Source: Mycolicibacterium brumae (lineage in GTDB: Bacteria; Actinomycetota; Actinomycetes; Mycobacteriales; Mycobacteriaceae). Taken from it: a stretch of 64,000 nucleotides of DNA. The first letter of the stretch is position 1. Each line of letters opens with the position of its first letter. The notes under the pieces are model-generated. The model saw only the letters and a list, made by a program, of their open reading frames with translations. It was not told where the DNA came from and made no database searches. The stretch is from the NCBI RefSeq assembly GCF_025215495.1, contig NZ_CP104302.1, positions 2,356,001 through 2,420,000 of the forward strand, in the 5' to 3' direction. This document shows, one piece after another, positions 7,786-15,514 of this stretch. The position numbers and the translations under genes are program-made.

Positions 7786-8508
7786 ATGAGCGACACCACT
7801 CCCCCCGTCTCCGTCAACAATCCGGTCAGTCTCGACGCCCTGATCCGGGCGATCACGTCGGTGCACGCCGACGCGCTGGATCAGTTGGCCGACGCGATGC
7901 TCGCCGCCCAGCACCTCGGCGAGGTCGCCGACCACCTGATCGGCCACTTCGTCGACCAGGCCCGGCGCTCCGGCGCGTCCTGGACCGAGATCGGCGAACG
8001 AATGGGCGTCACCAAGCAGGCCGCCCAGAAACGGTTCGTGCCCAAGGCCGACGCCATGGACCCCAACGAGGGGTTCAGCCGATTCACCCCGCGGGCCCGC
8101 GACGCCGTCGTCGCCGCCCAGAACGCCGCCCGGACCGCCGGCAACGCCGAGATCACCCCGGGTCATCTGCTGCTGGGCATGCTCGAGGACCCCGACTCGC
8201 TGGCCAACCGGCTGATCGTCGCTCGGGGTGTCGGCCTCGACGACCTGCGCGTGGCGGCCGAGGTCGCCGAGGCGGCGCCGGGCGACGTCGAACTGCCCGC
8301 GCTGATCCCGTTCAGCGGCCCGGCCAAAAAGACCCTGGAGTTGACGTTCCGGGAGGCGCTACGGCTCGGACACAACTACATCGGCACCGAGCATCTGCTG
8401 CTGGCGCTGTTGGAGTCCGACGACGACGGGCCGCTGCGCCGGCTCGGACTGGACAAGTCCGCGGTGGAAGCCGATCTGGTCGCGACGCTGGCCCAACTGC
8501 AATCCTGA
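7786..8508 (+). CDS. clpC2: ClpC2-like protein: helix-turn-helix plus Clp N-domain
   Basis: 240 residues. The N-terminal half carries a helix-turn-helix (WTEIGERMGVTKQAAQKRF, ~66-84). The C-terminal half (~96-235) is a double Clp_N repeat (FSRFTPRARDAVVAAQ and LGHNYIGTEHLLLALLE) with no ATPase. It closely resembles remembered M. tuberculosis ClpC2 (Rv2667), reported to bind ClpC1-targeting cyclic peptides such as cyclomarin and to control its own gene. Both phenylalanines matching ClpC1 Phe2 and Phe80 contacts are kept (GFSRF, IPFSG), unlike in the upstream lipase fusion. Autorepression through the two palindromes is inferred. It is followed after 3 bp by a GNAT gene. Confidence 0.9.
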   Translation: MSDTTPPVSVNNPVSLDALIRAITSVHADALDQLADAMLAAQHLGEVADHLIGHFVDQARRSGASWTEIGERMGVTKQAAQKRFVPKADAMDPNEGFSRFTPRARDAVVAAQNAARTAGNAEITPGHLLLGMLEDPDSLANRLIVARGVGLDDLRVAAEVAEAAPGDVELPALIPFSGPAKKTLELTFREALRLGHNYIGTEHLLLALLESDDDGPLRRLGLDKSAVEADLVATLAQLQS

Positions 8509-8511
8509 CGT

Positions 8512-9042
8512 ATGCCTCCCACCGTCGAACGGGCTCACACCGATGACGTCCCGGCGCTGGCCGAACTGGCGGCGCTGACGTTCCCGCTGGCCTGCCCGCC
8601 GCGGGTGGCCGCCGACGACGTCGCCGCGTTCATCGCCGAAAACCTCTCCCGGGCACGGTTTTCCGAATACCTGGCGGATTCATCTCGGACCATTCTGGTG
8701 GCCCGCGACGGGGCTGGGCTACTCGGCTACACGCTGCTGGTCGCCGGGGAACCTGGGGACCCGGAGGTCGCGGCCGCCGTCACGGCGCGGCCGGTCCTGG
8801 AATTGTCCAAGATGTACGCCCACCCCGACGCGCACGGTTCGGGGGTCGCCGCTGCGTTGATGGGCGCGGTGCTGGACCACGCTCGGGCGCAGGACATGTC
8901 GGCCGTCTGGCTGGGCGTCAACCAGCAGAACACCCGCGCGCTGCGCTTCTACCGCAAGCAGGGCTTCGCCGTCTGCGGCGAGCGTGCTTTCACCCTCGGC
9001 GGGCATGTCGAGCGGGACTTCGTGATGAGTCGGCCGGTTTAG
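8512..9042 (+). CDS. GNAT-family N-acetyltransferase
   Basis: 176 residues, single GNAT domain. The acetyl-CoA loop is seen as HPDAHGSGVAAALM (the Q/RxxGxG/A motif appears as AHGSGVA), followed by WLGVNQQNTRALRFYRKQGF, the typical last strand-helix. The substrate is unknown. It lies 3 bp behind the clpC2-like gene, so it is very probably in the same transcript and under the same operators; the same neighbour order is remembered at Rv2667-Rv2669. A small-molecule or protein N-acetylase is equally possible. Confidence 0.85.
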   Translation: MPPTVERAHTDDVPALAELAALTFPLACPPRVAADDVAAFIAENLSRARFSEYLADSSRTILVARDGAGLLGYTLLVAGEPGDPEVAAAVTARPVLELSKMYAHPDAHGSGVAAALMGAVLDHARAQDMSAVWLGVNQQNTRALRFYRKQGFAVCGERAFTLGGHVERDFVMSRPV

Positions 9043-9095
9043 CGGGGCTCAATTCGGTGCGGTTTGCCACGCCGAGGCTGTGTCAGACTCGTGGC

Positions 9096-9443
9096 GTGGA
9101 CGACGGGGGCAGCATCGGCGACTACCGCATCATTCGTCGGCTCGGGGCCGGCGGGATGGGTGAGGTTTTTCTCGCGCAGCACCCCAGATTGCCGCGTCGG
9201 GACGCAGTGAAACTGCTCGACGGCGGGGTCAGCCGCGACGGCGACTACCGCCAACGATTCGATCGCGAGGCCGACCTGCTCGCTGGGCTTCGGCACGCCA
9301 ACATGCTCGCCTACGGCTCCCGCACACCCCGCCTCATCCAGTTCCCAGATTCCATTCCCCGGCGCACCGCGATCGGCGCCGACGGCAGCATCTATGCCAC
9401 GGACGCCAAGCACAAGCGAGTCGTGAAGCTCACCATGCCCTGA
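9096..9443 (+). pseudogene. Remnant of a PknD-like Ser/Thr kinase (N-lobe joined to NHL propeller end)
   Basis: 115 codons starting at a GTG. Residues ~8-68 are a kinase N-lobe: GDYRIIRRLGAGGMGEVF (glycine loop), RRDAVKLL (ATP lysine) and a helix-C segment ending LRHANMLAYG. The frame then jumps into DGSIYATDAKHKRVVKLTMP, the final blade of an NHL beta-propeller as in the extracellular sensor of PknD. The catalytic loop HRD, DFG, C-lobe, transmembrane helix and most of the propeller are missing, consistent with an internal in-frame deletion of more than 450 codons. It cannot phosphorylate. It ends one base from the convergent zapE stop. Still-translated junk or a decoy fragment are both possible. 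Confidence 0.75.
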
Positions 9444-9444
9444 G

Positions 9445-10470
9445 CTACAGCTCCATCCCCGCCGCCGTCAGCGCCAGCAGCCGCGACGTCGCGCGCAGGT
9501 ACTTCTTGCGGTAGCCGCCCTCGAGCATCTCCGGACTGAACACGGTGTCCAGCTTGGCCCCGGAGGCCACCACCGGGATGCCGGCGTCATAGAGCCGGTC
9601 GGTCAGCGCGACCAGGCGCAGCGCCACGGCCTGGTCGTCGACGGGGTGCACCCCGGTGATGTAGACCGCCTTGACCCCTTCGATCAGGGTCAGGTAGCGC
9701 GACGGGTGCATGGTGGCCAGGTGGTCGCACAGCTCGTCGAAGCCGTCCAGCGTCGCGCCGTCGACGCCCTCGGCCCGCGCGGCCACCTCGTCGTCGGTCA
9801 GCGGCTCCGGCGCCGGCGGCAGCCCGCGGTGCCGGTAGTCCGGTCCCTCCACCCGCACGGTGGTGAAAATGCTTGCCAGCGTGTTGATTTCGCGTAGGAA
9901 GTCCTGCGCGGCGAACCGGCCCTCGCCGAGTTGCTCGGGCAGCGTGTTCGACGTCGCCGCGATCGACACGCCGCGCTCCACCAGCTGGGACAGCAGCCGG
10001 GAGATCAGCGTGGTGTTGCCCGGATCGTCGAGCTCGAACTCGTCGATGCACACCACCACGTAGTCGGCCAGCAGGTCGATGCACTCGGTGAAGCCGAACA
10101 CCCCGGCCAGCTGGGTCAGCTCGCCGAAGGTCGCGAACGCCGCCGGATGCGACCCGCCTGCCAGCGAGTAATACATGGAGGCCAACAGGTGGGTCTTGCC
10201 GACGCCGAACCCGCCGTCGAGGTAGAGCCCCACCCCGGGCAGCGTCTCGCGCTTGCCGAACATCTTCCGTTTGCCCTCGCGGTTCTTCCGCGCCTCTTCG
10301 CAGAACCTGCGGCAGAACCCGACGGCCGCCGCCTGGGTCGGCTCGGCGGGGTCGGGCCGGTAGCTGTCGAAGCTCACGTCGTTGAAGGTGGGCGGTGGAA
10401 CCAGCTGGGCGATCAGCCGCTCCGGGGACACCGTGGGGTGGCGATCGGTCAGGTGCGCGGGCGCGGGCAT
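9445..10470 (-). CDS. zapE: Cell division ATPase ZapE (AFG1-like)
   Basis: 341 residues. P-loop NTPase with Walker A GGFGVGKT at 86-93 and Walker B VVCIDEFELDD, followed by the family-typical ISRLLSQLVERGVSIAATSN (sensor 1 region) and late VYITGVHPVDDQ. ZapE interacts with the Z-ring in E. coli; mitochondrial AFG1 is a protein quality-control factor. The mycobacterial role is less clear. The start ATG at 10470 was chosen over an upstream in-frame codon at 10497 because TACAGT lies seven bases upstream. It is divergent from the RibD-like gene. Confidence 0.85.
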   Translation of the reverse strand: MPAPAHLTDRHPTVSPERLIAQLVPPPTFNDVSFDSYRPDPAEPTQAAAVGFCRRFCEEARKNREGKRKMFGKRETLPGVGLYLDGGFGVGKTHLLASMYYSLAGGSHPAAFATFGELTQLAGVFGFTECIDLLADYVVVCIDEFELDDPGNTTLISRLLSQLVERGVSIAATSNTLPEQLGEGRFAAQDFLREINTLASIFTTVRVEGPDYRHRGLPPAPEPLTDDEVAARAEGVDGATLDGFDELCDHLATMHPSRYLTLIEGVKAVYITGVHPVDDQAVALRLVALTDRLYDAGIPVVASGAKLDTVFSPEMLEGGYRKKYLRATSRLLALTAAGMEL

Positions 10471-10477
10471 GGCCAGA

Positions 10478-10483
10478 ACTGTA
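10478..10483 (-). promoter_or_regulatory. -10 box, leaderless zapE
   Basis: TACAGT on the minus strand, seven bases before the ATG at 10470. Confidence 0.5.
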
Positions 10484-10505
10484 GCGACGTGCTGCAATCG
10501 ACCTC

Positions 10506-11279
10506 ATGACCGCATCCGAGGCTGGGACAAAGCTCACACTGCTATGCGAGGGCCGGGACGTCTCCGGCGGCGACCTGGAGGCGCTGTACCGCTATCCCGA
10601 GGACCTCGACCGGCCTTGGGTCCGGTCCAACTTCATCTCCAGCCTGGACGGCGGCGCCACCGTGGAGGGTCTGTCCGGCGGGCTGGCCGGGCCCGGTGAC
10701 CGATCGCTGTTCAATGTCATGCGCACCCTGTGCGACGTGGTGGTGGTCGGCGCCGGCACCGTGAAGCTGGAGCGCTACGGCGGGGCGCAGCTGAGCGCGT
10801 CGGCGCGGGCCGCCCGCGAGCGTCGCGGTCAGGCAGAGCTGCCGCCGGTCGCGGTGGTCACCGACACCGGCCGACTCGACCGCGATATGAAGGTGTTCAC
10901 CCACACCGAGGTCCGCCCGCTCGTGCTGACCAGCGCCGACGCGGTGCCAGAGGCCCAGAAGCAGCTGTTCGGGGTCGCCGAGGTGCTGGGCTGCTCCGGC
11001 GCGGACCGCAGCCGGGTGGACACCGCGGTGCTGCTGGACCGGCTCGGTGAGCGGGGCCTGCTCCGGGTGCTGACCGAGGGTGGCCCCACCCTGCACGCCA
11101 GTTTCATCGAAGCGGGGTTGCTTGACGAGCTGTGCATGACGATCGCGCCGGTGATCGTCGGCGGCCAGGCCCGGCGGATCTCGACCGGCCCCGGCCAGGT
11201 CGACACCGAGATGAAACGAGCGCATCTGCTCGCCGACGAATCCGGCTACCTCTACACGCGGTATGTACGCGCGCGGTGA
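10506..11279 (+). CDS. RibD C-terminal-like pyrimidine reductase
   Basis: 257 residues, one RibD_C (dihydrofolate-reductase-like) domain that binds NADPH. Landmarks are VRSNFISSLDGGATVEG near the N-terminus, DVVVVGAGTVKLERYG, a long Rossmann-like middle and LLRVLTEGGPTLHASFIEAG. There is no deaminase domain, so this is not full bifunctional RibD. The M. tuberculosis counterpart (Rv2671, from memory) can substitute for dihydrofolate reductase and gives p-aminosalicylate resistance when overproduced. It may therefore work in riboflavin or folate metabolism. It is divergent from zapE and upstream of the hydrolase-fold lipoprotein. Confidence 0.82.
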   Translation: MTASEAGTKLTLLCEGRDVSGGDLEALYRYPEDLDRPWVRSNFISSLDGGATVEGLSGGLAGPGDRSLFNVMRTLCDVVVVGAGTVKLERYGGAQLSASARAARERRGQAELPPVAVVTDTGRLDRDMKVFTHTEVRPLVLTSADAVPEAQKQLFGVAEVLGCSGADRSRVDTAVLLDRLGERGLLRVLTEGGPTLHASFIEAGLLDELCMTIAPVIVGGQARRISTGPGQVDTEMKRAHLLADESGYLYTRYVRAR

Positions 11280-11295
11280 CCGCGCGGACCCTGGT

Positions 11296-11301
11296 TAGGC
11301 T
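11296..11301 (+). promoter_or_regulatory. -10 box, leaderless hydrolase-fold lipoprotein
   Basis: TAGGCT, six bases before the ATG at 11308. Confidence 0.5.
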
Positions 11302-11307
11302 GAACGA

Positions 11308-12864
11308 ATGCGTTCGCACGCCCGACGGGCATCGACCCTGCTCGCCGTCGCTCTGCTGGCGACCGGCTGCGCCCCCATCCTGAGCAACCCGGCGGACTTC
11401 GCGACCGACTCCGGCGGCAACGGGTCCGGGCCCCAGACCAGCACGGTGGCCCCCGACGGCCCGCCGGAGATCGCCGCGGTGGTCAAGGACCTGTCCTGGC
11501 GCGATTGCGCCTCGGACGTCGCCGACACCGCCGGCGTCCAGCTGCCGGCCGGGGTGCGGCTGGAGTGCGCCAACGTGCGCGGCCGGCTGGACCCGGTGGG
11601 CGGCGGCGCCGGCCGGCTGCAACTCGGCGTGGTGCGCGCCAGCTCCGCCGACACCCCCGCCGACGCCGGGCCGGTGGTCTTCACCACGGGGTCCGACATC
11701 CCCAGCTCGGTGCAACTGCCGGTGTGGCTGAGCCGCTCCGGGACCGACATCCTCAAGCAGCATCCGGTCGTCGCCATCGACCGTCGTGGCACCGGCCGCT
11801 CGGACGCCATCGAGTGCCGCGAGCCGGCCGACCGTCGGGAGATGCGGGACCAGGCGCAGTTCGAGCCCGGTGATGACCAGGTCGCCAACCTGGGCGCCGC
11901 GACCCAGACCGCGACGGTGAGCTGCACCGACTTCATCATCGACAACGCCGCGTACACCAACGCGCGCTCGGCCGAGGATCTGGAGACGCTGCGCACCGCG
12001 TGGGAGGTCCCGACGCTGGCGCTGATCGGCGTCGGCAATGGCGCCCAGGTGGCGCTGGCCTACGCCGGCACCCACCCGGACAAGGTGTCCCGCCTGCTGC
12101 TCGACTCCCCGCTGCCGCTGTCCATCAGCGCCGAGACGGCCGCTGGGCAGGCCCTGGCCGGGCAGCAGCACGCGCTGGACGCGTTCGCCGCCCAGTGCGC
12201 GGCGATGGGCTGCTCGCTGGGACCGGATCCCAAGGCGGTGGTGTCGTCGCTGATCAGCGACGCGCGCGCGGACCGCGGGCCGGGCGGGTTGTCGGCGGCC
12301 GCGGTGGTCGCCGGGATCACCGACGCGCTGGCATACCCGATCGGCGACGGCGCGGCGAACACCAGCCGGCTCTCCGACATCCTCGACGCCGCCCGCTCCG
12401 GTGACGCCGCCGGCCTGCAGGAACTCGTCGACACCGCGTACGCGCGCACCGGCTCCGACGGGGCGTTCGTCAACCGGTGCAGCGACGCGCTGAACCGGCC
12501 CACCCCGGACCGGGCGCGTGAGCTGCTGGTCGCCTGGGGCAAGCAGTATCCGCAGTTCGGCGCGGTTGCGGCGCTGAAACTCGTCGAATGCCTGAACTGG
12601 CCGAGCGGGTCACCGCCGAAGGAACCCACCGAGCTGGGCGTCAACGTGCTGATGATGGGCGTCGGGAACAATCCGATCTCCGGATCCGACGGCGTCGCGG
12701 CGACCCAGGCGTCGATCATCAACGCCGGCGCGACCAGCCGACGGGTGATCTGGCAGGGCGTCGGCAACGGGGCGAGCATCTACACCGAATGCGCGATGCC
12801 GGCGCTGCTGGGCTACCTCGCCGACGCGACGCTGCCGGACACCGACACGTTCTGCCCCGCTTGA
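11308..12864 (+). CDS. Exported alpha/beta-hydrolase-fold lipoprotein lacking the catalytic triad
   Basis: 518 residues. A signal peptide ends in the lipobox LLATGC, so the protein is probably lipid-anchored outside the membrane. The body follows the tripeptidyl-aminopeptidase (S33) fold: VVAIDRRGTGRSDAIECR near 152-170 and the nucleophile elbow near 243. At the elbow the motif is GVGNGAQ instead of GxSxG. The acid strand reads MMGVGNNPISGSDG where DP is expected, and the late histidine loop reads WQGVGNGASIY with no GHG. Read directly, Ser, Asp and His are all substituted, so a binding or scaffold role is more likely than proteolysis. Eight or more cysteines could form disulphides. The homologue Rv2672 is annotated as a protease. 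Confidence 0.8.
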   Translation: MRSHARRASTLLAVALLATGCAPILSNPADFATDSGGNGSGPQTSTVAPDGPPEIAAVVKDLSWRDCASDVADTAGVQLPAGVRLECANVRGRLDPVGGGAGRLQLGVVRASSADTPADAGPVVFTTGSDIPSSVQLPVWLSRSGTDILKQHPVVAIDRRGTGRSDAIECREPADRREMRDQAQFEPGDDQVANLGAATQTATVSCTDFIIDNAAYTNARSAEDLETLRTAWEVPTLALIGVGNGAQVALAYAGTHPDKVSRLLLDSPLPLSISAETAAGQALAGQQHALDAFAAQCAAMGCSLGPDPKAVVSSLISDARADRGPGGLSAAAVVAGITDALAYPIGDGAANTSRLSDILDAARSGDAAGLQELVDTAYARTGSDGAFVNRCSDALNRPTPDRARELLVAWGKQYPQFGAVAALKLVECLNWPSGSPPKEPTELGVNVLMMGVGNNPISGSDGVAATQASIINAGATSRRVIWQGVGNGASIYTECAMPALLGYLADATLPDTDTFCPA

Positions 12865-12922
12865 GCGGCGTTACTCGGGCGAGCACCGGCCTGCCTGCTG
12901 GGGCGGCTGTGACGCGCGATGT

Positions 12923-12928
12923 TACGGT
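12923..12928 (+). promoter_or_regulatory. -10 box, leaderless aftC
   Basis: TACGGT, six bases before the GTG at 12935. Confidence 0.45.
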
Positions 12929-12934
12929 GCCGTC

Positions 12935-14311
12935 GTGACGGCAGCCGATTCGAAACTGACCGGGGTGCGCGCGGCCGTGCTGCGCCCGTTCCGTCCCCGC
13001 ACCGGGCCGATGGACACCGCGACGGTGCTGCGCACGGCGCTGTGGCCGCTGGCCATCATGGCGATCATCCACCGCAGCTACGTGCTGACCACCAACGGAT
13101 ACATCACCGACGACTTCGGCACCGTGTACCGGGCGGTGTCGAACTTCCGGCGCGGCTGGGACATCTACAACGAGCACCTGGAGTACGTCGACCCGCACTA
13201 CCTGTACCCGCCGGGCGGCACCCTGCTGCTCGCGCCGTTCGGGTTCCTGCCGGAATTCGCGTCGCGCTTCTGGTTCGTGGGGATCAACTCGGCGGCCATC
13301 ATCCTGGCCGCGATGGTGCTGGTGCGGCTGTTCAAGTTCAAGCTGACCTCGGTGGCGCTGCCCGCGCTGCTGCTGGCGATGTACTGCACCGAATCGGTCA
13401 CCAACACCCTGGTGTTCACCAACATCAACGGCTGCATCCTGCTGGCCGAGGCGCTGTTCTTCCACTGGCTGCTGACCGGCCGGAAACGCGACGAGTGGCT
13501 GGCCGGCGCGGCCATCGGGCTGACCCTGACGCTGAAGCCGCTGCTCGGGGTGTTGCTGCTGCTGCCGCTGCTGAACCGCCAGTGGCGCGCGCTGGTGACG
13601 GCCTTCGCGGTGCCGCTGACCTTCAATCTGGTGGCCTGGCCGATCTCGGCGGACCCGATGGGCTTCGTCAACAACACCGTGCCCTACCTGCTGCAGACCC
13701 GCGACTACTTCAACTCCTCGATCGTGGGCAATGGCGGCTACTACGGCCTGCCGCCGACCATGATCCTGGGCCTGCGGGTGCTGTTCATCGTGCTGGCGGC
13801 CGTCAGCCTGTGGCTGCTGTACCGCTACTACCGTCAGCGCGACCCGCTGTTCTGGATGCTGACCTCCTCCGGGGTGCTGCTGACCACGTCGTGGCTGGTG
13901 CTGGGTCTGGCGCAGGGCTACTACTCGATGATGCTGTTCCCGTTCCTGATGACGGTGGTGCTGCCGAACTCGGTGCTGCGGAACTGGCCGTCCTGGCTGG
14001 CGGTGTACGGCTTCCTGACGATGGACCGCTGGCTGATGTGGCGCTGGCCCACGACGGGGCGGTTCCTGGAGTACATGAAGATCACCTACGGCTGGTCCCT
14101 GCTGATGATCGTGGTGTTCTTCGTGCTGGTCTTCCGCTACCTGGACGCCCGCCGCGAGGACCGGCTGGATCACGGCATCGACCCAGCCTGGATGACACCC
14201 GCCGAGGACCCCGTCTCCGCCGCCGACGAAGCCGAAGCCGAATATGAGCTGGAGGTCTACGCCCAGGACGGTCCCGAGGAGGGCGTCGCGCATCCGTCGA
14301 CGTCGTCTTAG
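12935..14311 (+). CDS. aftC: Alpha-(1->3)-arabinofuranosyltransferase AftC
   Basis: 458 residues, polytopic GT-C glycosyltransferase (DUF2029/GT87 type) using decaprenyl-phospho-arabinose to branch cell-wall arabinan and lipoarabinomannan. About ten hydrophobic helices are seen. The acidic pair expected at the first periplasmic loop is present in GYITDDFGTVYRAV (residues ~52-65), followed by DPHYLYPPGGTLLLAPFGFL. The C-terminus is an acidic cytosolic tail. Position after the Rv2672-like gene matches aftC (Rv2673). The stop codon overlaps the convergent DUF559 gene by three bases. Confidence 0.88.
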   Translation: MTAADSKLTGVRAAVLRPFRPRTGPMDTATVLRTALWPLAIMAIIHRSYVLTTNGYITDDFGTVYRAVSNFRRGWDIYNEHLEYVDPHYLYPPGGTLLLAPFGFLPEFASRFWFVGINSAAIILAAMVLVRLFKFKLTSVALPALLLAMYCTESVTNTLVFTNINGCILLAEALFFHWLLTGRKRDEWLAGAAIGLTLTLKPLLGVLLLLPLLNRQWRALVTAFAVPLTFNLVAWPISADPMGFVNNTVPYLLQTRDYFNSSIVGNGGYYGLPPTMILGLRVLFIVLAAVSLWLLYRYYRQRDPLFWMLTSSGVLLTTSWLVLGLAQGYYSMMLFPFLMTVVLPNSVLRNWPSWLAVYGFLTMDRWLMWRWPTTGRFLEYMKITYGWSLLMIVVFFVLVFRYLDARREDRLDHGIDPAWMTPAEDPVSAADEAEAEYELEVYAQDGPEEGVAHPSTSS

Positions 14312-15327
14312 CTTCGAGGCCGCCGCTCACCCCCTTGCGTGTGACGATTCGGCGATTTCTGAGCCGATTTCCGCCCCACCGTCACACGCGTCCCGTCTCC
14401 ATCCGCGCCCAACACCCTGCACTGCGCTGCGAGTGACGAGAGGGCGGTTTTCGCGCGGATTCCCGCCCCACCGTCACACGCGGCGCTGTGCCGTTCCGCC
14501 GCGTCCCACGCCTTGGCCATCCGCGCGAGGATCGTCGCGTCCCCGTCCCGGGAGGTGAAGCGCAGAATGTTCCAGCCCGCTTCCCGCATTGCCTCGTATC
14601 GCCAGATGTCGTAACGCAGTTGCTCGACGGTGAGGTGGTGTTCACCCTCGTATTCGTAGCCGATCTTCTTGCGGCGCCATCCACCATCGGTGTTGCCGAT
14701 GACGCACCCGAACTCGTCGGGCACCGGACACTGCGATTGCGGCCAGGGGTAGCCGGCGGAGAGGAAGAGCAATCTCAAACGCGTCTCCGGCGGGGACTGC
14801 GCGCCCGGATCCACCAGCGCGAACGCCATGCGCGCCCGGACGATCCCCTGACGGCCGGCGTAGCGCGGAAGCGCGGCCAACAGTTGGGCGCGAGTCAGTT
14901 TGGTCTTCCTCGCCAGTGCGTCGATCATCGGGATCGACACCGCGGGCGGAAACTTGCGGGCCAGGTCGATTGCGGTGCGCATGGGGCTGGTGACGCGCAT
15001 TCCGGCGACCATCCTGATCTCGTCCTCGTCGATGGCATCTCCCCACACGACGATTCCGCTCTCCCGCCGACGGTTGTCATCGATGATGTGGGCCGGATGG
15101 CATGCGTCGATCCACCGCGCCCCGTACAACGCGGCCGCCGAGAATCCGGCCAGCACGCCACTGCGACGGGATCGCAGCCAGGCGGCCTGCGCCCGGAGGC
15201 GCGGCGTGAGCTCCGTGCCGACCGCGAGGTAGACGCCGTCGTGGATTGCGGTGAACCGCGTGCGCAGCGTGTGGCGGGTGAGCGCCCCTTTGGCGATAGC
15301 TTCGGCACCGATGAACGGTTGCTGCAT
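14308..15327 (-). CDS. DUF559 endonuclease-like protein with repeat-derived C-terminus
   Basis: 339 residues. The N-terminal half resembles the AbiEi-like DNA-binding part common in mycobacterial DUF559 proteins (LTRHTLRTRFTAIHDGVYLA, then GVLAGFSAAALYGARW). The C-terminal half is a very-short-patch-repair-like nuclease fold: KIGYEYEGEHHL with acidic residues, LRYDIWRYEAMREAGWNILRF near 230-265. Biological role is unknown. The last ~57 residues are encoded by two copies of a 53-bp inverted-end repeat read in different frames, so the original stop was probably lost or moved. Its bases overlap the aftC stop at the 3' end. Confidence 0.7.
   Translation of the reverse strand: MQQPFIGAEAIAKGALTRHTLRTRFTAIHDGVYLAVGTELTPRLRAQAAWLRSRRSGVLAGFSAAALYGARWIDACHPAHIIDDNRRRESGIVVWGDAIDEDEIRMVAGMRVTSPMRTAIDLARKFPPAVSIPMIDALARKTKLTRAQLLAALPRYAGRQGIVRARMAFALVDPGAQSPPETRLRLLFLSAGYPWPQSQCPVPDEFGCVIGNTDGGWRRKKIGYEYEGEHHLTVEQLRYDIWRYEAMREAGWNILRFTSRDGDATILARMAKAWDAAERHSAACDGGAGIRAKTALSSLAAQCRVLGADGDGTRVTVGRKSAQKSPNRHTQGGERRPRS
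14337..14389. repeat. 53-bp inverted-end element, copy A
   Basis: Bounded by perfect 10-bp inverted repeats GCGTGTGACG and CGTCACACGC. The interior contains GAGCCGATTTCCGCCCCAC. It lies inside the 3' end of the DUF559 gene. Confidence 0.85.
14429..14481. repeat. 53-bp inverted-end element, copy B
   Basis: Same length and orientation as copy A, with ends GCGAGTGACG and CGTCACACGC (one mismatch) and interior GGATTCCCGCCCCAC. It also lies within the DUF559 coding sequence. Confidence 0.85.
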
Positions 15328-15428
15328 GACGGGAGTCTGGGCGCGGACGACGGCAGCCGCACTTCAGCAATCGGCCGGTTGTGGATGAATCGCGCGCACT
15401 GCCGCATCTCCCCACCCGCTGAACCGCT

Positions 15429-15481
15429 GCGAGTGACGAGAGGGCGATTGTCGAGCCGATTTCCGCCCCACCGTCACGCAC
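15429..15481. repeat. 53-bp inverted-end element, copy C
   Basis: Ends GCGAGTGACG and CGTCACGCAC, interior GAGCCGATTTCCGCCCCAC. It lies between the DUF559 start and msrB, on the other side of the gene from copies A and B, in the same orientation. Confidence 0.85.
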
Positions 15482-15502
15482 GGCGAAGAGCAAGACGGGC
15501 GG

Positions 15503-15508
15503 TAACCT
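15503..15508 (+). promoter_or_regulatory. -10 box, leaderless msrB
   Basis: TAACCT, six bases before the ATG at 15515. It makes the in-frame TTG at 15512 unnecessary. Confidence 0.5.
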
Positions 15509-15514
15509 GGATTG

